NCBI RefSeq assembly: GCF_002288825.1 | Contig: NZ_NSLI01000005.1 | Location: 124,001-188,000 of the forward strand | Length of the DNA stretch: 64,000 nucleotides | Direction of reading: 5' to 3' | DNA from: Sphingomonas lenta | Lineage (GTDB): Bacteria; Pseudomonadota; Alphaproteobacteria; Sphingomonadales; Sphingomonadaceae | Shown: in pieces, positions 26,501-34,602 of the stretch | Position numbering within the stretch: position 1 is the first letter of the stretch | How the letters are laid out: every line of letters begins with the position of its first letter | Translations under genes and position numbers: made by a program | The notes under the pieces: model-generated | Told to the model about the DNA's origin: nothing | Seen by the model: the letters and a program-made list of their open reading frames with translations, nothing else | The model's database searches: none

Positions 26501-26790
26501 CCCTTGTCGAACGTCGCGGTGATCGAGACCTGCCCGCGCGAGCTCGACTGCGACTGGAAATAGAGCAGGCCGTCGATGCCCGTCAGCGACTGCTCGACGA
26601 CCTGCGTCACCGAGTTCTGGATCGTCTCCGCGTTCGCGCCGGGATAATTGGCGCGGATCGTCACCTGAGGCGGGGCCACGTCCGGATATTGCGCGATCGG
26701 CAGGCCGAAGATCGCGCCCACGCCCGCCAGCATGACGATGATGGCGAGCACCCAAGCGAAGATGGGCCGTTCGATAAAGATGCGGGACAC
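23563..26790 (-). CDS. RND multidrug efflux pump, inner-membrane transporter (AcrB/MexB HAE1 type)
   Basis: A 1075-residue pump, the full family length, starting MSRIFIERPIFAWVLAIIVM. Helix 4 contains LLVDDAIVVVENVERLLEENP with the two aspartates of the proton relay. Large periplasmic loops follow helices 1 and 7. It exports hydrophobic toxic compounds using the proton gradient. It lies between its membrane-fusion protein (7 nt upstream) and outer-membrane factor (1-nt overlap) in one operon. Substrate range is unknown. Confidence 0.95.
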   Translation of the reverse strand: MSRIFIERPIFAWVLAIIVMLAGVGAIFGLPIAQYPDVAPPQVTIRANYPGANAETIQNSVTQVVEQSLTGIDGLLYFQSQSSSRGQVSITATFDKGVDPDIAQVQVQNQVQQAIPRLPAQVQQQGLVVRKSNPDFLMIVGVYDETDRLTNRDVSDYLVSTLQDPLARTPGVGDTNVFGSQYAMRIWLEPEKLQSFQLVPQDVTAAIQAQNTEVAAGELGGQPQPTTNLLNAQVTAQSRLQTPQQFRDIILKTLPNGATVRISDVGWVELGAESYAALSRVNRHPGAGIAILLAPGADALATAQLVKQQIEAAAENFPPGLKFGYANDSTDFIRLSIEEVVKTLIEAIILVVVVMFVFLQSWRATLIPTIAVPVVLLGTFAVFYALGLSINTLTLFGLVLSIGLLVDDAIVVVENVERLLEENPGMTPKEATIRSMDEISVALIAVAIALSTVFIPMAFFGGSTGVIYRQFSVTIIAGMILSVLVALILSPALTSNFLKRREEEQADGEKTRGWFARRLPRVARFVGRLRDGFNNGFRRLTDWYLRVTRKVIERKWLSMGAYVATCALLAVLFLRLPTGFLPTEDQGGAIVQFQLPPGATQGRTTEVQRRIEEYFARNEGQNLRTMFTVAGGGGGGTSGQNTGQAYLNFVDWAQREGEGQDAESIVARASAAFQGFRDAQVFALVPPAIRGLGQANGFSIQLQNTGGLSRQRFREAADQLLAAARADPLLASVRQTELPDVATLQVNADQQKLTALGLTQQGVNGALSIAWGGQYVNDFVDRGRVKRVYVQGDAEYRDQPEDLNQWFVRGANGQMVPFSSFATTGWSQAPTTLSRFNGIPSFEFQGSAAPGRSSGEALERMRELAAEIPGTSVELSGLSYQEELSSGQAPLLYALSLLVVFLCLAALFESWSIPVAVMLTIPLGLVGAVAFVTLRGLINDVYLQIGLLTTMGLAAKNAILMIEFAEQEEKGGARVIDAALEAARLRFRPILMTSIACIIGVLPLAISTGAGANSRIAIGTSVIGGMLTATVLAVFYIPFFFVLVRRGARDGLAKLRGEPTGHRPRDGKEPEAEPA

Positions 26791-26797
26791 TGCTCGG

Positions 26798-28045
26798 CTA
26801 CCCGCCCTTCTTCGACTGTTGCATCTTTTCCAGCTGCTCGGGCGAGGGCGGGCGGACCTGCTGCGGCGCGGTGGCGGGCACGGGGCGGACGGGCGCGTTG
26901 GGGCGCAGCGTCGGCAGCAACCCTTGCGTGATCACCCGGTCGCCGGGGTTCAGGCCCTGCGTCACGACCCAGTACTCGCCCTGCGTACGCTCGGCGACGA
27001 CGTCGCGCTGCACGGCACGGTTGCCCGGGCCGACGATGAACAGCCGGGCGCGGCCCTGCGGGTCGCGGGTGACAGCGGACTGCGGCACCAGGAAGGCGCG
27101 CTGGTTGATCGCCTGCGCGAAGCTCGCGCGAACGAACATGCCGGGCAGCAGCAGCCCCTGCGGGTTCGGGAAACGCGCGCGGATCGTGACGGTGCCCGTG
27201 GACTGGTCGACGACCACCTCCGAGAACTGGACGGTGCCGGCGTACCCGTAGTCGCTGCCGTCCTCCAGCTGGAGGCGCATCTGCGCGCTGGCGGGCACGA
27301 CGCCGCCCTGCGCCAGGGACCGTCGCAGGCTGAGCAGGTCGGCGGCCGAGCGCTGGATGTCGACGAAGATCGGGTCGAGCTGCTGGATCGTGGCGAGCGG
27401 GTCCGCCTGGCTGGTCGTCACCAGCGCGCCGACGGTGAACAGCGACCGGCCGATCCGTCCGCTGATGGGGGCGGGCACGGTGGTGAAGCGCAGGTTGATG
27501 CGCGCCGTCTCCAGCGCGGCGCGGTTCTGCTGCACGGTGGCGGCCGACTGGCGCGCGGTGGCGGCGGCGTCCGTATATTCCTGGCGCGACACCGCTTCGA
27601 TCTCCGCGAGCGGTGCCAGGCGTCCGGCGCGCACCTGCGCCGCCTGGGCGGCGGCCTGCGAGGCGGTGACGTTGGCGGCGGCCTGGTTCACCGCGGCGCG
27701 GTAGAGCGAGGGATCGATTTGATAGAGCGGCTGTCCCTGACGGACGATCGACCCTTCTTCGAAGAAGCGGCGCTGGATCACGCCCGACACCTGCGGGCGG
27801 ACCTCCGAACTCTGAAACGCGACGGTGCGGCCGGGGAGCACGGTGACGAGCGCGGCGTCGGTCGGCTGCACGGTGATGAAGCCGACCTGCGGCGGCTGCC
27901 CTCCCGGACCGCCCGGACCGCCGCCTTTCTGTCCGCCCTGACCTTTCGCGGCGCCTTCGCCGCTTCCGCAGGCGGCGAGCGTCAACGCCAGAACCGCGCA
28001 GCCCGCGCGCAGGAGACTGCCCGCACCACCGATCGACCGCGTCAC
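26798..28045 (-). CDS. RND efflux periplasmic adaptor lipoprotein (membrane fusion protein)
   Basis: A 415-residue HlyD/AcrA-type adaptor. The signal peptide ends in lipobox LAAC (C26); a Gly/Pro/Lys-rich linker follows, then the lipoyl and hairpin segments and FTTVPAPISGRIGRSLFTVG. The GTG at 28045 is chosen because AGGAGA lies seven nt upstream and it gives a compact signal peptide; the in-frame ATG at 28147 would add 34 non-signal residues. The first gene of the three-gene efflux operon. The 166-bp gap before it (28046-28211) should hold the promoter; I could not pick a clear one. Confidence 0.92.
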   Translation of the reverse strand: MTRSIGGAGSLLRAGCAVLALTLAACGSGEGAAKGQGGQKGGGPGGPGGQPPQVGFITVQPTDAALVTVLPGRTVAFQSSEVRPQVSGVIQRRFFEEGSIVRQGQPLYQIDPSLYRAAVNQAAANVTASQAAAQAAQVRAGRLAPLAEIEAVSRQEYTDAAATARQSAATVQQNRAALETARINLRFTTVPAPISGRIGRSLFTVGALVTTSQADPLATIQQLDPIFVDIQRSAADLLSLRRSLAQGGVVPASAQMRLQLEDGSDYGYAGTVQFSEVVVDQSTGTVTIRARFPNPQGLLLPGMFVRASFAQAINQRAFLVPQSAVTRDPQGRARLFIVGPGNRAVQRDVVAERTQGEYWVVTQGLNPGDRVITQGLLPTLRPNAPVRPVPATAPQQVRPPSPEQLEKMQQSKKGG

Positions 28046-28211
28046 CCCATTCTCCTGAACCGCGCCGGCGAGCGCCGGGCGAGGACGCCCATGCGTCATG
28101 CGGACCCTTCTTGCAAACCCGTTACAGCCCTGCGCCGCTTCCGTCATCGGCGGCGCGTTAGCCGGACGGCGCGGTCGCCGCTTCCACCTGAATTATGTCT
28201 GAATGATTTCC

Positions 28212-28865
28212 CTAATAGGCGGGCGTCAGCACGCCCAGCAGCGCGCTCAGCGCCGCGTCCTCCCGCTCCTCCAGCCAGTGCGCATAGACGCCGAAGCGGG
28301 CGGCGGGATGCGCGAAGGGGAGGAGCGCGACCTGCCCGAGCGCGGGGTAGTCATGACTCTCGCAGAGCAGCGCCGCGCCCCCGCCGTCGGCGACCATCGC
28401 CAGGATACGTCCCAAGCCGCAGTCGCGCATGTCGCTGGTGGGGCAGGCGCCCTCGCCGAAGACGCGCCGCGACAGGAAGCGGTGCACCTCCGCGCCCGCC
28501 GAGCGGCGCGACGCCAGGAACAGGAGGTCGCGCGCAGCGTCCGGCGCGACGTACGCCTCGGCGGCGAGCGCGTGCCCGCGCGGCAGGGCGAGCAGCGCCC
28601 GGTCCTCCCAGAGCCGGACCGAGCGGAAGCCCGGATCGGGCTCGCCCGGCAGCAGCCCCAGCGCGATCTCGCCCGACCGCAAGCCAGCGAGCAGGCCCGC
28701 GCGCCCCATCTCGTGCACGCCGACCAGCACGTCGGGTCGTCGTCGCCCGAAGGCGACCAGCTCCTCGCCTAACCGGTCGCGGCCGATCGCCGCCGAACAG
28801 CCGATGGCCAGCGTGATGTCGTCCAAGCTCCTCTCGAAGGGCGACTCTGTCGTGGTCGTTGCCAT
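28212..28865 (-). CDS. Orphan LysR-type substrate-binding domain protein (no HTH)
   Basis: A 217-residue protein that matches the effector half of LysR regulators: LDDITLAIGCSAAIGRDRLGEE at the start, GLLAGLRSGEIALGLLP, then ALLALPRGHALAAE. The usual N-terminal 60-residue winged helix is absent, and no in-frame HTH is coded upstream of the ATG at 28865. It could be a ligand-binding modulator or a decayed regulator. It precedes the efflux operon on the same strand, so a link to efflux control is possible but unproven. Confidence 0.75.
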   Translation of the reverse strand: MATTTTESPFERSLDDITLAIGCSAAIGRDRLGEELVAFGRRRPDVLVGVHEMGRAGLLAGLRSGEIALGLLPGEPDPGFRSVRLWEDRALLALPRGHALAAEAYVAPDAARDLLFLASRRSAGAEVHRFLSRRVFGEGACPTSDMRDCGLGRILAMVADGGGAALLCESHDYPALGQVALLPFAHPAARFGVYAHWLEEREDAALSALLGVLTPAY

Positions 28866-29000
28866 TGGGCGCGAGCATGCGCGAGGGCGGTCCCGCCCGC
28901 GCATGCTCCGCGACGAAGCTGCGACGAAGCCGCGCACGGCATCTCGCCGGGCTCCGGCCCAGCTGCTAAACGGTTCCGAACAGGGGAGGACCAGGGCGTC

Positions 29001-29759
29001 ATGTCCGCACCGCACATCGTCATGGTGGACGACGAGGAAGACCTGCGCGAGCCGGTCGCCGCTTACTTGCGCGACCAGGGCGTGGAGGTGGAGGAAGCCG
29101 ACGGCGGCCCCGCGCTCGACCGGCTGCTCTCCGCGCGCGTGCCGCAGGTCGCGGTGCTCGACGTCACCATGCCGGGCGAGGACGGCTTCTCGATCGCGCG
29201 CCGCCTGCGCGCCTCCTACGGCCCCCGGATCGGCATCATCATGCTGACCGCGCGGCGCGACCTGGTCGACCGCGTCGTCGGCCTGGAGCTGGGCGCGGAC
29301 GATTACATGATGAAGCCGTTCGAGCCGCGCGAGCTCCTCGCCCGCGTCCGCTCGGTCGCGCGCCGCGTGGCTGAGCCCGCGGCCGCCGCTCCCGCGCCGG
29401 AACCGGAGGCGAAGCCCGCGCCGGCGAACGGCTATCACGACGCTTTTTGGGTGCAGACGAGCCGCGGCCAGATCCGCGTCCCCGTCGACACGATCGAGTG
29501 GATCGAGGCCGCCAAGGACTATGCGCTGCTCCACACGGGTGAGCGCAGCCACATGATCCGCGTCACCATGGCCGCGCTCGCCGAGACGCTCGACCCCGAG
29601 CGCATGATGCGCGTCCACCGCTCCGCCTTCGTGCGGCCGGCGGCGGTGAGGGAGGTCGCCCAAGTGGGGCGGCACACGACGCTGGTGCTGCAATCGGGGA
29701 CGGCGGTGCGGGTGGGCCCTATCCACGCCGACGAAGTCCGGCAGCGGTTGAGGCGTTAG
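29001..29759 (+). CDS. Response regulator with LytTR DNA-binding domain
   Basis: A 252-residue protein. The receiver domain (1-120) has the acidic pair D10-D11, phospho-acceptor D54 in VLDVTMPG and K105 in MMKPFEP. A Pro/Ala linker leads to a LytTR domain at about 148-252 (VPVDTIEWIEAAKDYALLHT, then MRVHRSAFVRPAAV). LytTR regulators bind imperfect direct repeats. No kinase gene is adjacent. It is divergent from the orphan LysR domain gene. Confidence 0.94.
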   Translation: MSAPHIVMVDDEEDLREPVAAYLRDQGVEVEEADGGPALDRLLSARVPQVAVLDVTMPGEDGFSIARRLRASYGPRIGIIMLTARRDLVDRVVGLELGADDYMMKPFEPRELLARVRSVARRVAEPAAAAPAPEPEAKPAPANGYHDAFWVQTSRGQIRVPVDTIEWIEAAKDYALLHTGERSHMIRVTMAALAETLDPERMMRVHRSAFVRPAAVREVAQVGRHTTLVLQSGTAVRVGPIHADEVRQRLRR

Positions 29760-29785
29760 TTCGGCCAGGTGATCCTATCTCAGCC

Positions 29786-29881
29786 GTCATCCTGAACTTG
29801 TTTCAGGATCCAGCGTGGTACGCGCGACCAAGGCTGAGTCGTTCGCACAGCCCTGGATGCTGAAACAAGTTCAGCATGACG
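29786..29881. repeat. Family A palindromic repeat, copy 3 (sequence variant)
   Basis: The arms read CGTCATCCTGAACTTGTTTC AGGATCCAG and CTGGATGCTGAAACAAGTTC AGCATGACG. They keep the layout of family A but replace the CCCCGG core by TCCTGAA/GCTGAA. It lies just after the LytTR regulator gene. Confidence 0.85.
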
Positions 29882-30028
29882 GGGATGAAGAGGGCTCCAG
29901 GGCGGCGCTAAGCGAATCAGGTACTCGTCATCCGCTTCGTCGCTTCGTCTCCATCCCGTCGCGAAACGGCTGACCGGAGAAGCCTGAGGGTGGATAGCGC
30001 GCTCAACGCTTTTCCAAGGTCACCCACG

Positions 30029-30118
30029 ATGAAGAAGCAGCCCAATCCCTATCTCATCGGCATCATCAGCTTCGCCGTCACGGTGTTGGCCATCATGCCG
30101 CAGGCGTCGATCGCCTGA
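30029..30118 (+). CDS. Candidate 29-residue single-pass membrane microprotein
   Basis: ATG at 30029 to TGA at 30116-30118 codes a 29-residue peptide: a polar KKQPNP start, then one hydrophobic helix of about 18 residues (LIGIISFAVTVLAIMPQAS). An AAGG lies about eleven nt upstream and a strong terminator lies 80 nt downstream (30198), which suggests a short dedicated transcript. No homologue can be named. It is too short for most gene finders. Confidence 0.5.
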   Translation: MKKQPNPYLIGIISFAVTVLAIMPQASIA

Positions 30119-30197
30119 GCGTTTCGCGCGGCTGGACTCCTCCCCGCTCCCGGCCGCGCGCCGGCGGTCCGCTTCCCTCGTGCGGAACCGTCGGAGG

Positions 30198-30227
30198 GGC
30201 CGCCCGGACCTGTTCCGGGCGGCCTTT
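30198..30227 (+). terminator. Rho-independent terminator after the microprotein ORF
   Basis: A perfect 11-bp stem GGCCGCCCGGA / TCCGGGCGGCC with loop CCTGT is followed by TTTCAGTTT. It also abuts the stop of the minus-strand dehydrogenase gene, though in that direction no T-run follows. Confidence 0.75.
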
Positions 30228-31588
30228 CAGTTTCCCGCCAGCAGATCGCGGCACGCCGCGCGCAGCACCTCTTCGACGCAGGGGTGGTAGAAGGCCTGGT
30301 CCGCCAGCCGTCCCGCGCTCATGCCCTGTGCCACCGCGAGGCAGAGTAGGTGCCCGACATGCTCCGCGCCCGGCCCGACGATCGCGCCGCCGAGCAGCCT
30401 GCCTTCGCGGTCGGCATAGACGCTGAGGAGCCCGCCCGCGTCGCGCCCGCCGTCGATCGTGACGCGGCCGTTGTCGCCGAAATCAGCCCGGCCGATCCGA
30501 TGCCCCTCGGGTAACGCCCCGTAGCCGCAGCCGACCAGCACCACCTCCGGCTCGGTGAACGTCATCGCCAGCTCGGGCAGCCGCGCGAGCGGAGCTCCGC
30601 CCACCGCCACCGCGCCCGCGCTCTCGCCCGTGCGCGACGCCTCGTGCAGCACGGGCCGGTCGGCGGCCGCGTCGCCCGCCATGAACACCGCGCTGTCACC
30701 GCAGCGCCGCGTGACGGGGTCGAACTCGGGCGTGCCGTGCTCGTCCAGCTTCAGCCCCGCCGCTTCGAGGTTCAGCGGCTTCAACTCCGGCCGGATGCCG
30801 CTGGCGGAGATCACGAGGTCGAACGTTCCTTCGCCGCCCGCCCAGCGCAGCCGCGCCGCGCCCTCGGCCATCTTCGCCGCCTCCAGTTCCTGCTCGAGCC
30901 GCAGGTCGACCATGCCGGCGAAGATGTCGCGTGCGACCCGGGCCACGTCCGGGTCCTCCAGCTTGGCGACGGTCGCCCCGTCGTCGATGACCGTCACCTC
31001 CGCGCCCAGCCAGCGGAACGCCTGCGCCTGCTCCAGCCCCAGCGGCCCCGCGCCGAGCACCGCGACGCGGCGGGGCAGGGTGGGGATCTCGAACAGGTCC
31101 TCGTAGGTGCGCACCAGCGAGCGCACGGGATCGAGCACGGGCGGCACGGCGGGCCGCCCGCCCGTCGCGATCACCACCGCGCCCGCCTCGATGCGCGGGC
31201 CGCCCTCGACCTCCAGTGCCGTCGGCCCGACGAACCGCGCCGCGCCGTCGATCCGCTGAGCTTCCGGGATTGCGAACCAGCCCTCCATCGCCGACGCGAC
31301 GAAACGGTCGCGCTCGGCCCTCATCCGCGCGAGCACCGCCACGCCGTCCACCTCGACCGAGCCGGTGCGCACGCCGAACATGCCCGTCCGCCGGGCGTGC
31401 TCCGCCGCCTTGGCCGCGGCGAGCATCAGCTTGGACGGCATGCAGCCGACGCGCGCACAGGTGGTGCCGCCCGGTCCGCGCTCGACGATGACGGCGCGCT
31501 TGCCCAGGCCGTTTGCCGCGCGCCAGGCGGCGAGTCCCGCCGTGCCTGCGCCGATCACCGCCACGTCGCAGGTCAGGGTCTCGCTCAT
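30227..31588 (-). CDS. Dihydrolipoamide dehydrogenase-like disulfide oxidoreductase
   Basis: A 453-residue FAD protein. Dinucleotide motif VAVIGAGTAGLAAWR is at 9-23; the redox disulfide is C44/C49 in TTCARVGCMPSK; the NAD motif VAVLGAGPLGLEQAQ lies near 174; the C-terminal FYHPCVEEVLRAACRD gives the His-Glu base pair. It is shorter than, and has an atypical CARVGC motif relative to, the usual CLNVGCIPSK of 2-oxoacid complexes. It is not next to E1/E2 genes, so it may be a soluble reductase for another disulfide substrate. Confidence 0.85.
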   Translation of the reverse strand: MSETLTCDVAVIGAGTAGLAAWRAANGLGKRAVIVERGPGGTTCARVGCMPSKLMLAAAKAAEHARRTGMFGVRTGSVEVDGVAVLARMRAERDRFVASAMEGWFAIPEAQRIDGAARFVGPTALEVEGGPRIEAGAVVIATGGRPAVPPVLDPVRSLVRTYEDLFEIPTLPRRVAVLGAGPLGLEQAQAFRWLGAEVTVIDDGATVAKLEDPDVARVARDIFAGMVDLRLEQELEAAKMAEGAARLRWAGGEGTFDLVISASGIRPELKPLNLEAAGLKLDEHGTPEFDPVTRRCGDSAVFMAGDAAADRPVLHEASRTGESAGAVAVGGAPLARLPELAMTFTEPEVVLVGCGYGALPEGHRIGRADFGDNGRVTIDGGRDAGGLLSVYADREGRLLGGAIVGPGAEHVGHLLCLAVAQGMSAGRLADQAFYHPCVEEVLRAACRDLLAGN

Positions 31589-31659
31589 CCAGGTTAGACG
31601 CGGGCCGAGCGCCGCCGGTTCCGGGGAACAAAGCGCCCGCGTCGCGGGGTTGGTGGCGC

Positions 31660-32805
31660 ATGATCATCGCCGAGCCCCTCGCCCCCCATCTGGTCCAGGC
31701 GCGCGCGCCCGACCCGGCCATGTTCGCAGCCCCCGACCCGAAACCGCCCTCGGCGCGGCGCTGGATGCCCAAGCGCGTGCTCGTCGCGAAGTCGGCGCTG
31801 GAATGGGAGCACGGCCGCGCCGTCGCCGAGCGCGCGGCGGCGCTGGGCGTCGACGTGGTCGAGCTGCCGTCGGACCGCCTCAACCTCAACTTCCCCGACG
31901 ACCCGCGCCGCGCTTACGCCGAGGCCAAGGCGACGATGGCGCTGGTCGTGGCGAGCCCGTCCAAGCGCAAGCTCCAGCCGATCGCACCGTCGGCCGACTG
32001 GCGCGTCGACCTGGCGGAGGGGTGCCCCGCGCATTGCAGCTACTGCTACCTCGCCGGCTCGCTCAAAGGCCCGCCGATCACGCGCGTCTACGCAAACCTC
32101 CCGGAAGTCTTTAAGGAGCTGCCCCGGCACTTAGGGATGGGCACGATCACTTCGCGCTCGCGCCACCGCCAGCACGAAGGCACGACTTATGAAGCGTCCT
32201 GCTACACCGACCCGATCGCGCTGGAGCACCTGACCGGCTCGCTCTCCGCGCTCATCGCCTATGTCGGCGCATGGGACGCCGACGCGCAGCTCCGCTTCAC
32301 GACCAAATTCTCCGGCATCGACCCGCTGCTGACGATCGAGCACAACGGCCGCACGCGCATGCGCGCGTCCTTGAACCCCAAGCCCTATGCCCGCTTCGAG
32401 GGCGGCACGAGTCCTGTCGCCCAGCGCATCGGGGCGCTCCGCCGCATGGCCGACGCCGGCTATCCCGTCGGGCTCACGATCGCCCCCATCATCGCCGCGC
32501 CCGGCTGGGAGATGGCCTATGGCGGCCTGATCGACGATGTCGCCGCCGCGCTGGAGGGCGCCGAGCCCGACCTGACCGTCGAGCTCATCACCCATCGCTT
32601 CACCGAGGGCTCCAAGGCGGTGCTCGAGAGCTGGTACCCCGGCTCCGGCCTCGACATGGGCCCCGACGGCCGCACGGTGAAGCGCACCAAGTTCGGCGCG
32701 GTGAAGCACGTCTACGATAAGGACGTGATGAAGACGCTCCGGGCGTTCTTCGAGGAGCGGATCGCGGAACGGCTTCCCTACGCACGCATCCTTTATTGGA
32801 CCTGA
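31660..32805 (+). CDS. Spore photoproduct lyase-like radical SAM protein
   Basis: A 381-residue radical SAM enzyme with cluster motif C122-x3-C126-x2-C129 in EGCPAHCSYCYL. C181, in YEASCYTDPIALEHL, aligns with the hydrogen-donor cysteine (C141) of Bacillus SplB, and the following LRFTTKFSGIDPLL and HNGRTRMRASLN blocks also fit. SplB repairs the thymine dimer of spores; this organism is not a spore former, so the natural lesion is uncertain. The ATG at 31660 opens the conserved protein. The frame upstream to 31513 is antisense to the dehydrogenase. Confidence 0.85.
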   Translation: MIIAEPLAPHLVQARAPDPAMFAAPDPKPPSARRWMPKRVLVAKSALEWEHGRAVAERAAALGVDVVELPSDRLNLNFPDDPRRAYAEAKATMALVVASPSKRKLQPIAPSADWRVDLAEGCPAHCSYCYLAGSLKGPPITRVYANLPEVFKELPRHLGMGTITSRSRHRQHEGTTYEASCYTDPIALEHLTGSLSALIAYVGAWDADAQLRFTTKFSGIDPLLTIEHNGRTRMRASLNPKPYARFEGGTSPVAQRIGALRRMADAGYPVGLTIAPIIAAPGWEMAYGGLIDDVAAALEGAEPDLTVELITHRFTEGSKAVLESWYPGSGLDMGPDGRTVKRTKFGAVKHVYDKDVMKTLRAFFEERIAERLPYARILYWT

Positions 32806-32833
32806 GAGTTCGCGCCCGTCGCAACCCCTAAAC

Positions 32834-32929
32834 CGTCACCCCGGACTTGTTCCGGGGTCCATCGTGGTGCGTACGATCCGGTAGGTGCGCGCGTACGACG
32901 ATGGATGCCGGAACAAGTCCGGCATGACG
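32834..32929. repeat. Family A palindromic repeat, copy 4 (short centre)
   Basis: The left arm is the standard CGTCACCCCGGACTTGTTCC; the right arm is the ATGCCGGAACAAGTCCGGCAT variant. The centre is only about 35 bp. Located between the SPL and HAD genes. Confidence 0.9.
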
Positions 32930-32966
32930 CTAGGTATTCGACATCCAATCACAGGTCCTCAAACCC

Positions 32967-33623
32967 ATGCCCATCCGCGCCATCCTCTTCGACATCGACG
33001 GCACGCTGGTCGACTCCAACGACCTCCACGTCGACGCCTGGCTCGAGGCGTTCGAGCGTCACGGCCACCGTTTCACCCGCGACCAGGTCCGCGAGCAGAT
33101 CGGCAAAGGCGGCGACATGCTCGTCCCCGCGCTGCTTCCCGACCTGCCCGAAGACGAGCAGGAGAAGCTCGCCGACGCCCACGGCGAAGCGTTCCAAGGT
33201 GCGCGCCTACAGCAGGTTCAACCCTTTCCCGGCGCACACGATCTCGTCGCGCGCGTGAAGCAGGCCGGGCTCAAGGTCGCGCTCGCCTCATCTGCTGCGC
33301 AAGCGGAGCTCGACCATTATCTCGACCTGCTCGCCATCCGCGACCTGGTCGACGAGACCACCACGACCGACGACGTCGAGAACTCCAAGCCAGCCCCCGA
33401 CGTCGTCGCCACCGCGCTCAAGAAGCTCGGGCTCGGCGCGCACGAGGTGCTGTTCGTCGGCGACACGCCCTACGATATCCAGTCGGGCGCGAAGTGCGGC
33501 GTGGCGACGGTGGCGGTCCTCTCCGGCGGCTTCCCGCGCGAGACGCTGAAGGGCGCAAAGGCGATCTACAACGACGCGGCCGCCCTCGCTGCAGCGTGGC
33601 CGGCATGGGTGGAACGGAGCTAA
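32967..33623 (+). CDS. HAD family phosphatase (beta-phosphoglucomutase/phosphoglycolate phosphatase-like)
   Basis: A 218-residue HAD hydrolase. Motif I is FDIDGTLVDS (nucleophile Asp at residue 9, acid Asp at 11), motif II is ALASSAAQ, and motif IV is VLFVGDTPYDIQSG. The helical cap between residues 15 and 85 fits subclass I. It probably dephosphorylates a sugar phosphate or phosphoglycolate. It precedes the trehalose operon but is separated from it by a family A repeat, so co-transcription is uncertain. Confidence 0.88.
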   Translation: MPIRAILFDIDGTLVDSNDLHVDAWLEAFERHGHRFTRDQVREQIGKGGDMLVPALLPDLPEDEQEKLADAHGEAFQGARLQQVQPFPGAHDLVARVKQAGLKVALASSAAQAELDHYLDLLAIRDLVDETTTTDDVENSKPAPDVVATALKKLGLGAHEVLFVGDTPYDIQSGAKCGVATVAVLSGGFPRETLKGAKAIYNDAAALAAAWPAWVERS

Positions 33624-33636
33624 CGTAAACCCTCGC

Positions 33637-33769
33637 CGTCACCCCGGACTTGTTCCGGGGTCCATCGCTGAGCAGTCGAACCCGTCGAGGGAGCGCGCTG
33701 TCGTCCGTCCATAACCCTCCAGCGATGCGCCCGGACGACGATGGACCCCGGAACAAGTCCGGGGTGACG
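33637..33769. repeat. Family A palindromic repeat, copy 5 (both arms)
   Basis: Both arms carry the canonical CCCCGGACTTGTTCCGGGG core with a centre of about 70 bp. It lies between the HAD phosphatase and otsB genes and may separate two transcripts. Confidence 0.9.
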
Positions 33770-33846
33770 AGGTCCTGTGGAAGACTGGCCGGCATGCTCG
33801 GCCAAGCTGCGCCGGAACACCCCCCGTCCGCGCCCGTTCTCCCGCC

Positions 33847-34602
33847 ATGCAATCGACCGACCTGCTTCTCGGCCCGCCTCCGCTCGATCTCCTTTCCACC
33901 GCCAGCCTCTTCCTCGATTTCGACGGCACGCTCGTCGAGCTGATCAACCGCCCCGACCAGGTCCGCGCTGACGCCGACCTCCGGAACCTGCTGCTCCGCC
34001 TAAGCGACGCGCTCCCCGACCGCGTGGCGATCGTCAGCGGCCGCTCGATCGAACAGCTCGACCTCATGCTGGGCGAGGCCGCGCATCACCTCGCGCTTGC
34101 CGGCAGCCACGGCGCCGAGTTCCGCGTCGAGGGCGAAGCCGCCGAGGTCGCGATCCCGCTCGCGCTCCCGCAGATCACGGCGGCGATGGACGCCTTTGCC
34201 GCAACCCGCCCCGGCGTGCTCGTCGAGCGCAAGACGCTGGGCGCAGGCCTCCACTACCGCGCCGCGCCTGAGCACGAGGCCGACGCGCTCGCGCTCGCGC
34301 GAGCCTTAGCGCGCGAGCACGGCCTCTACCTCCAGCCCGGCAAGATGATGGCCGAGGTCCGCGCTGACGGCGACAAGGGCAGGGCGGTCGTGCGCCTTGT
34401 CCAAGGCGCCGCGATGGCCGGCACGACCCCGCTCGTCTTCGGCGACGACGTCACCGACGAAGCCGGCTTCGGCGCCGCCGCCCACCTCGGCGGGGCGGGG
34501 GTGCTCGTCGGCGACCCGCGCGAAACCCAAGCGACCTACGCGCTCCCCGACGTGGCCGCGGTACGCCGCTGGCTCGCCCAAGCCGTGGAGCGCCTGTCGT
34601 GA
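33847..34602 (+). CDS. otsB: Trehalose-6-phosphate phosphatase
   Basis: A 251-residue HAD phosphatase with motif I LFLDFDGTLVEL, SGRSIEQLDLML, an internal AGSHGAEFR loop and motif IV FGDDVTDEAGF, all standard for OtsB. It converts trehalose-6-phosphate to trehalose. It is the first gene of otsB-GH15-otsA; its TGA overlaps the next GTG (GTGA at 34599-34602), so the genes are translationally coupled. Confidence 0.94.
   Translation: MQSTDLLLGPPPLDLLSTASLFLDFDGTLVELINRPDQVRADADLRNLLLRLSDALPDRVAIVSGRSIEQLDLMLGEAAHHLALAGSHGAEFRVEGEAAEVAIPLALPQITAAMDAFAATRPGVLVERKTLGAGLHYRAAPEHEADALALARALAREHGLYLQPGKMMAEVRADGDKGRAVVRLVQGAAMAGTTPLVFGDDVTDEAGFGAAAHLGGAGVLVGDPRETQATYALPDVAAVRRWLAQAVERLS

Noticed and set aside
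23605..26931. An 1108-codon plus-strand open frame opposite the RND pump
   Set aside because: Antisense shadow of the pump gene, rich in Arg, His and Gln with no domain signature.
31513..31659. Upstream extension of the SPL-like gene
   Set aside because: It is antisense to the N-terminus of the dehydrogenase; conserved SPL sequence starts after 31660.
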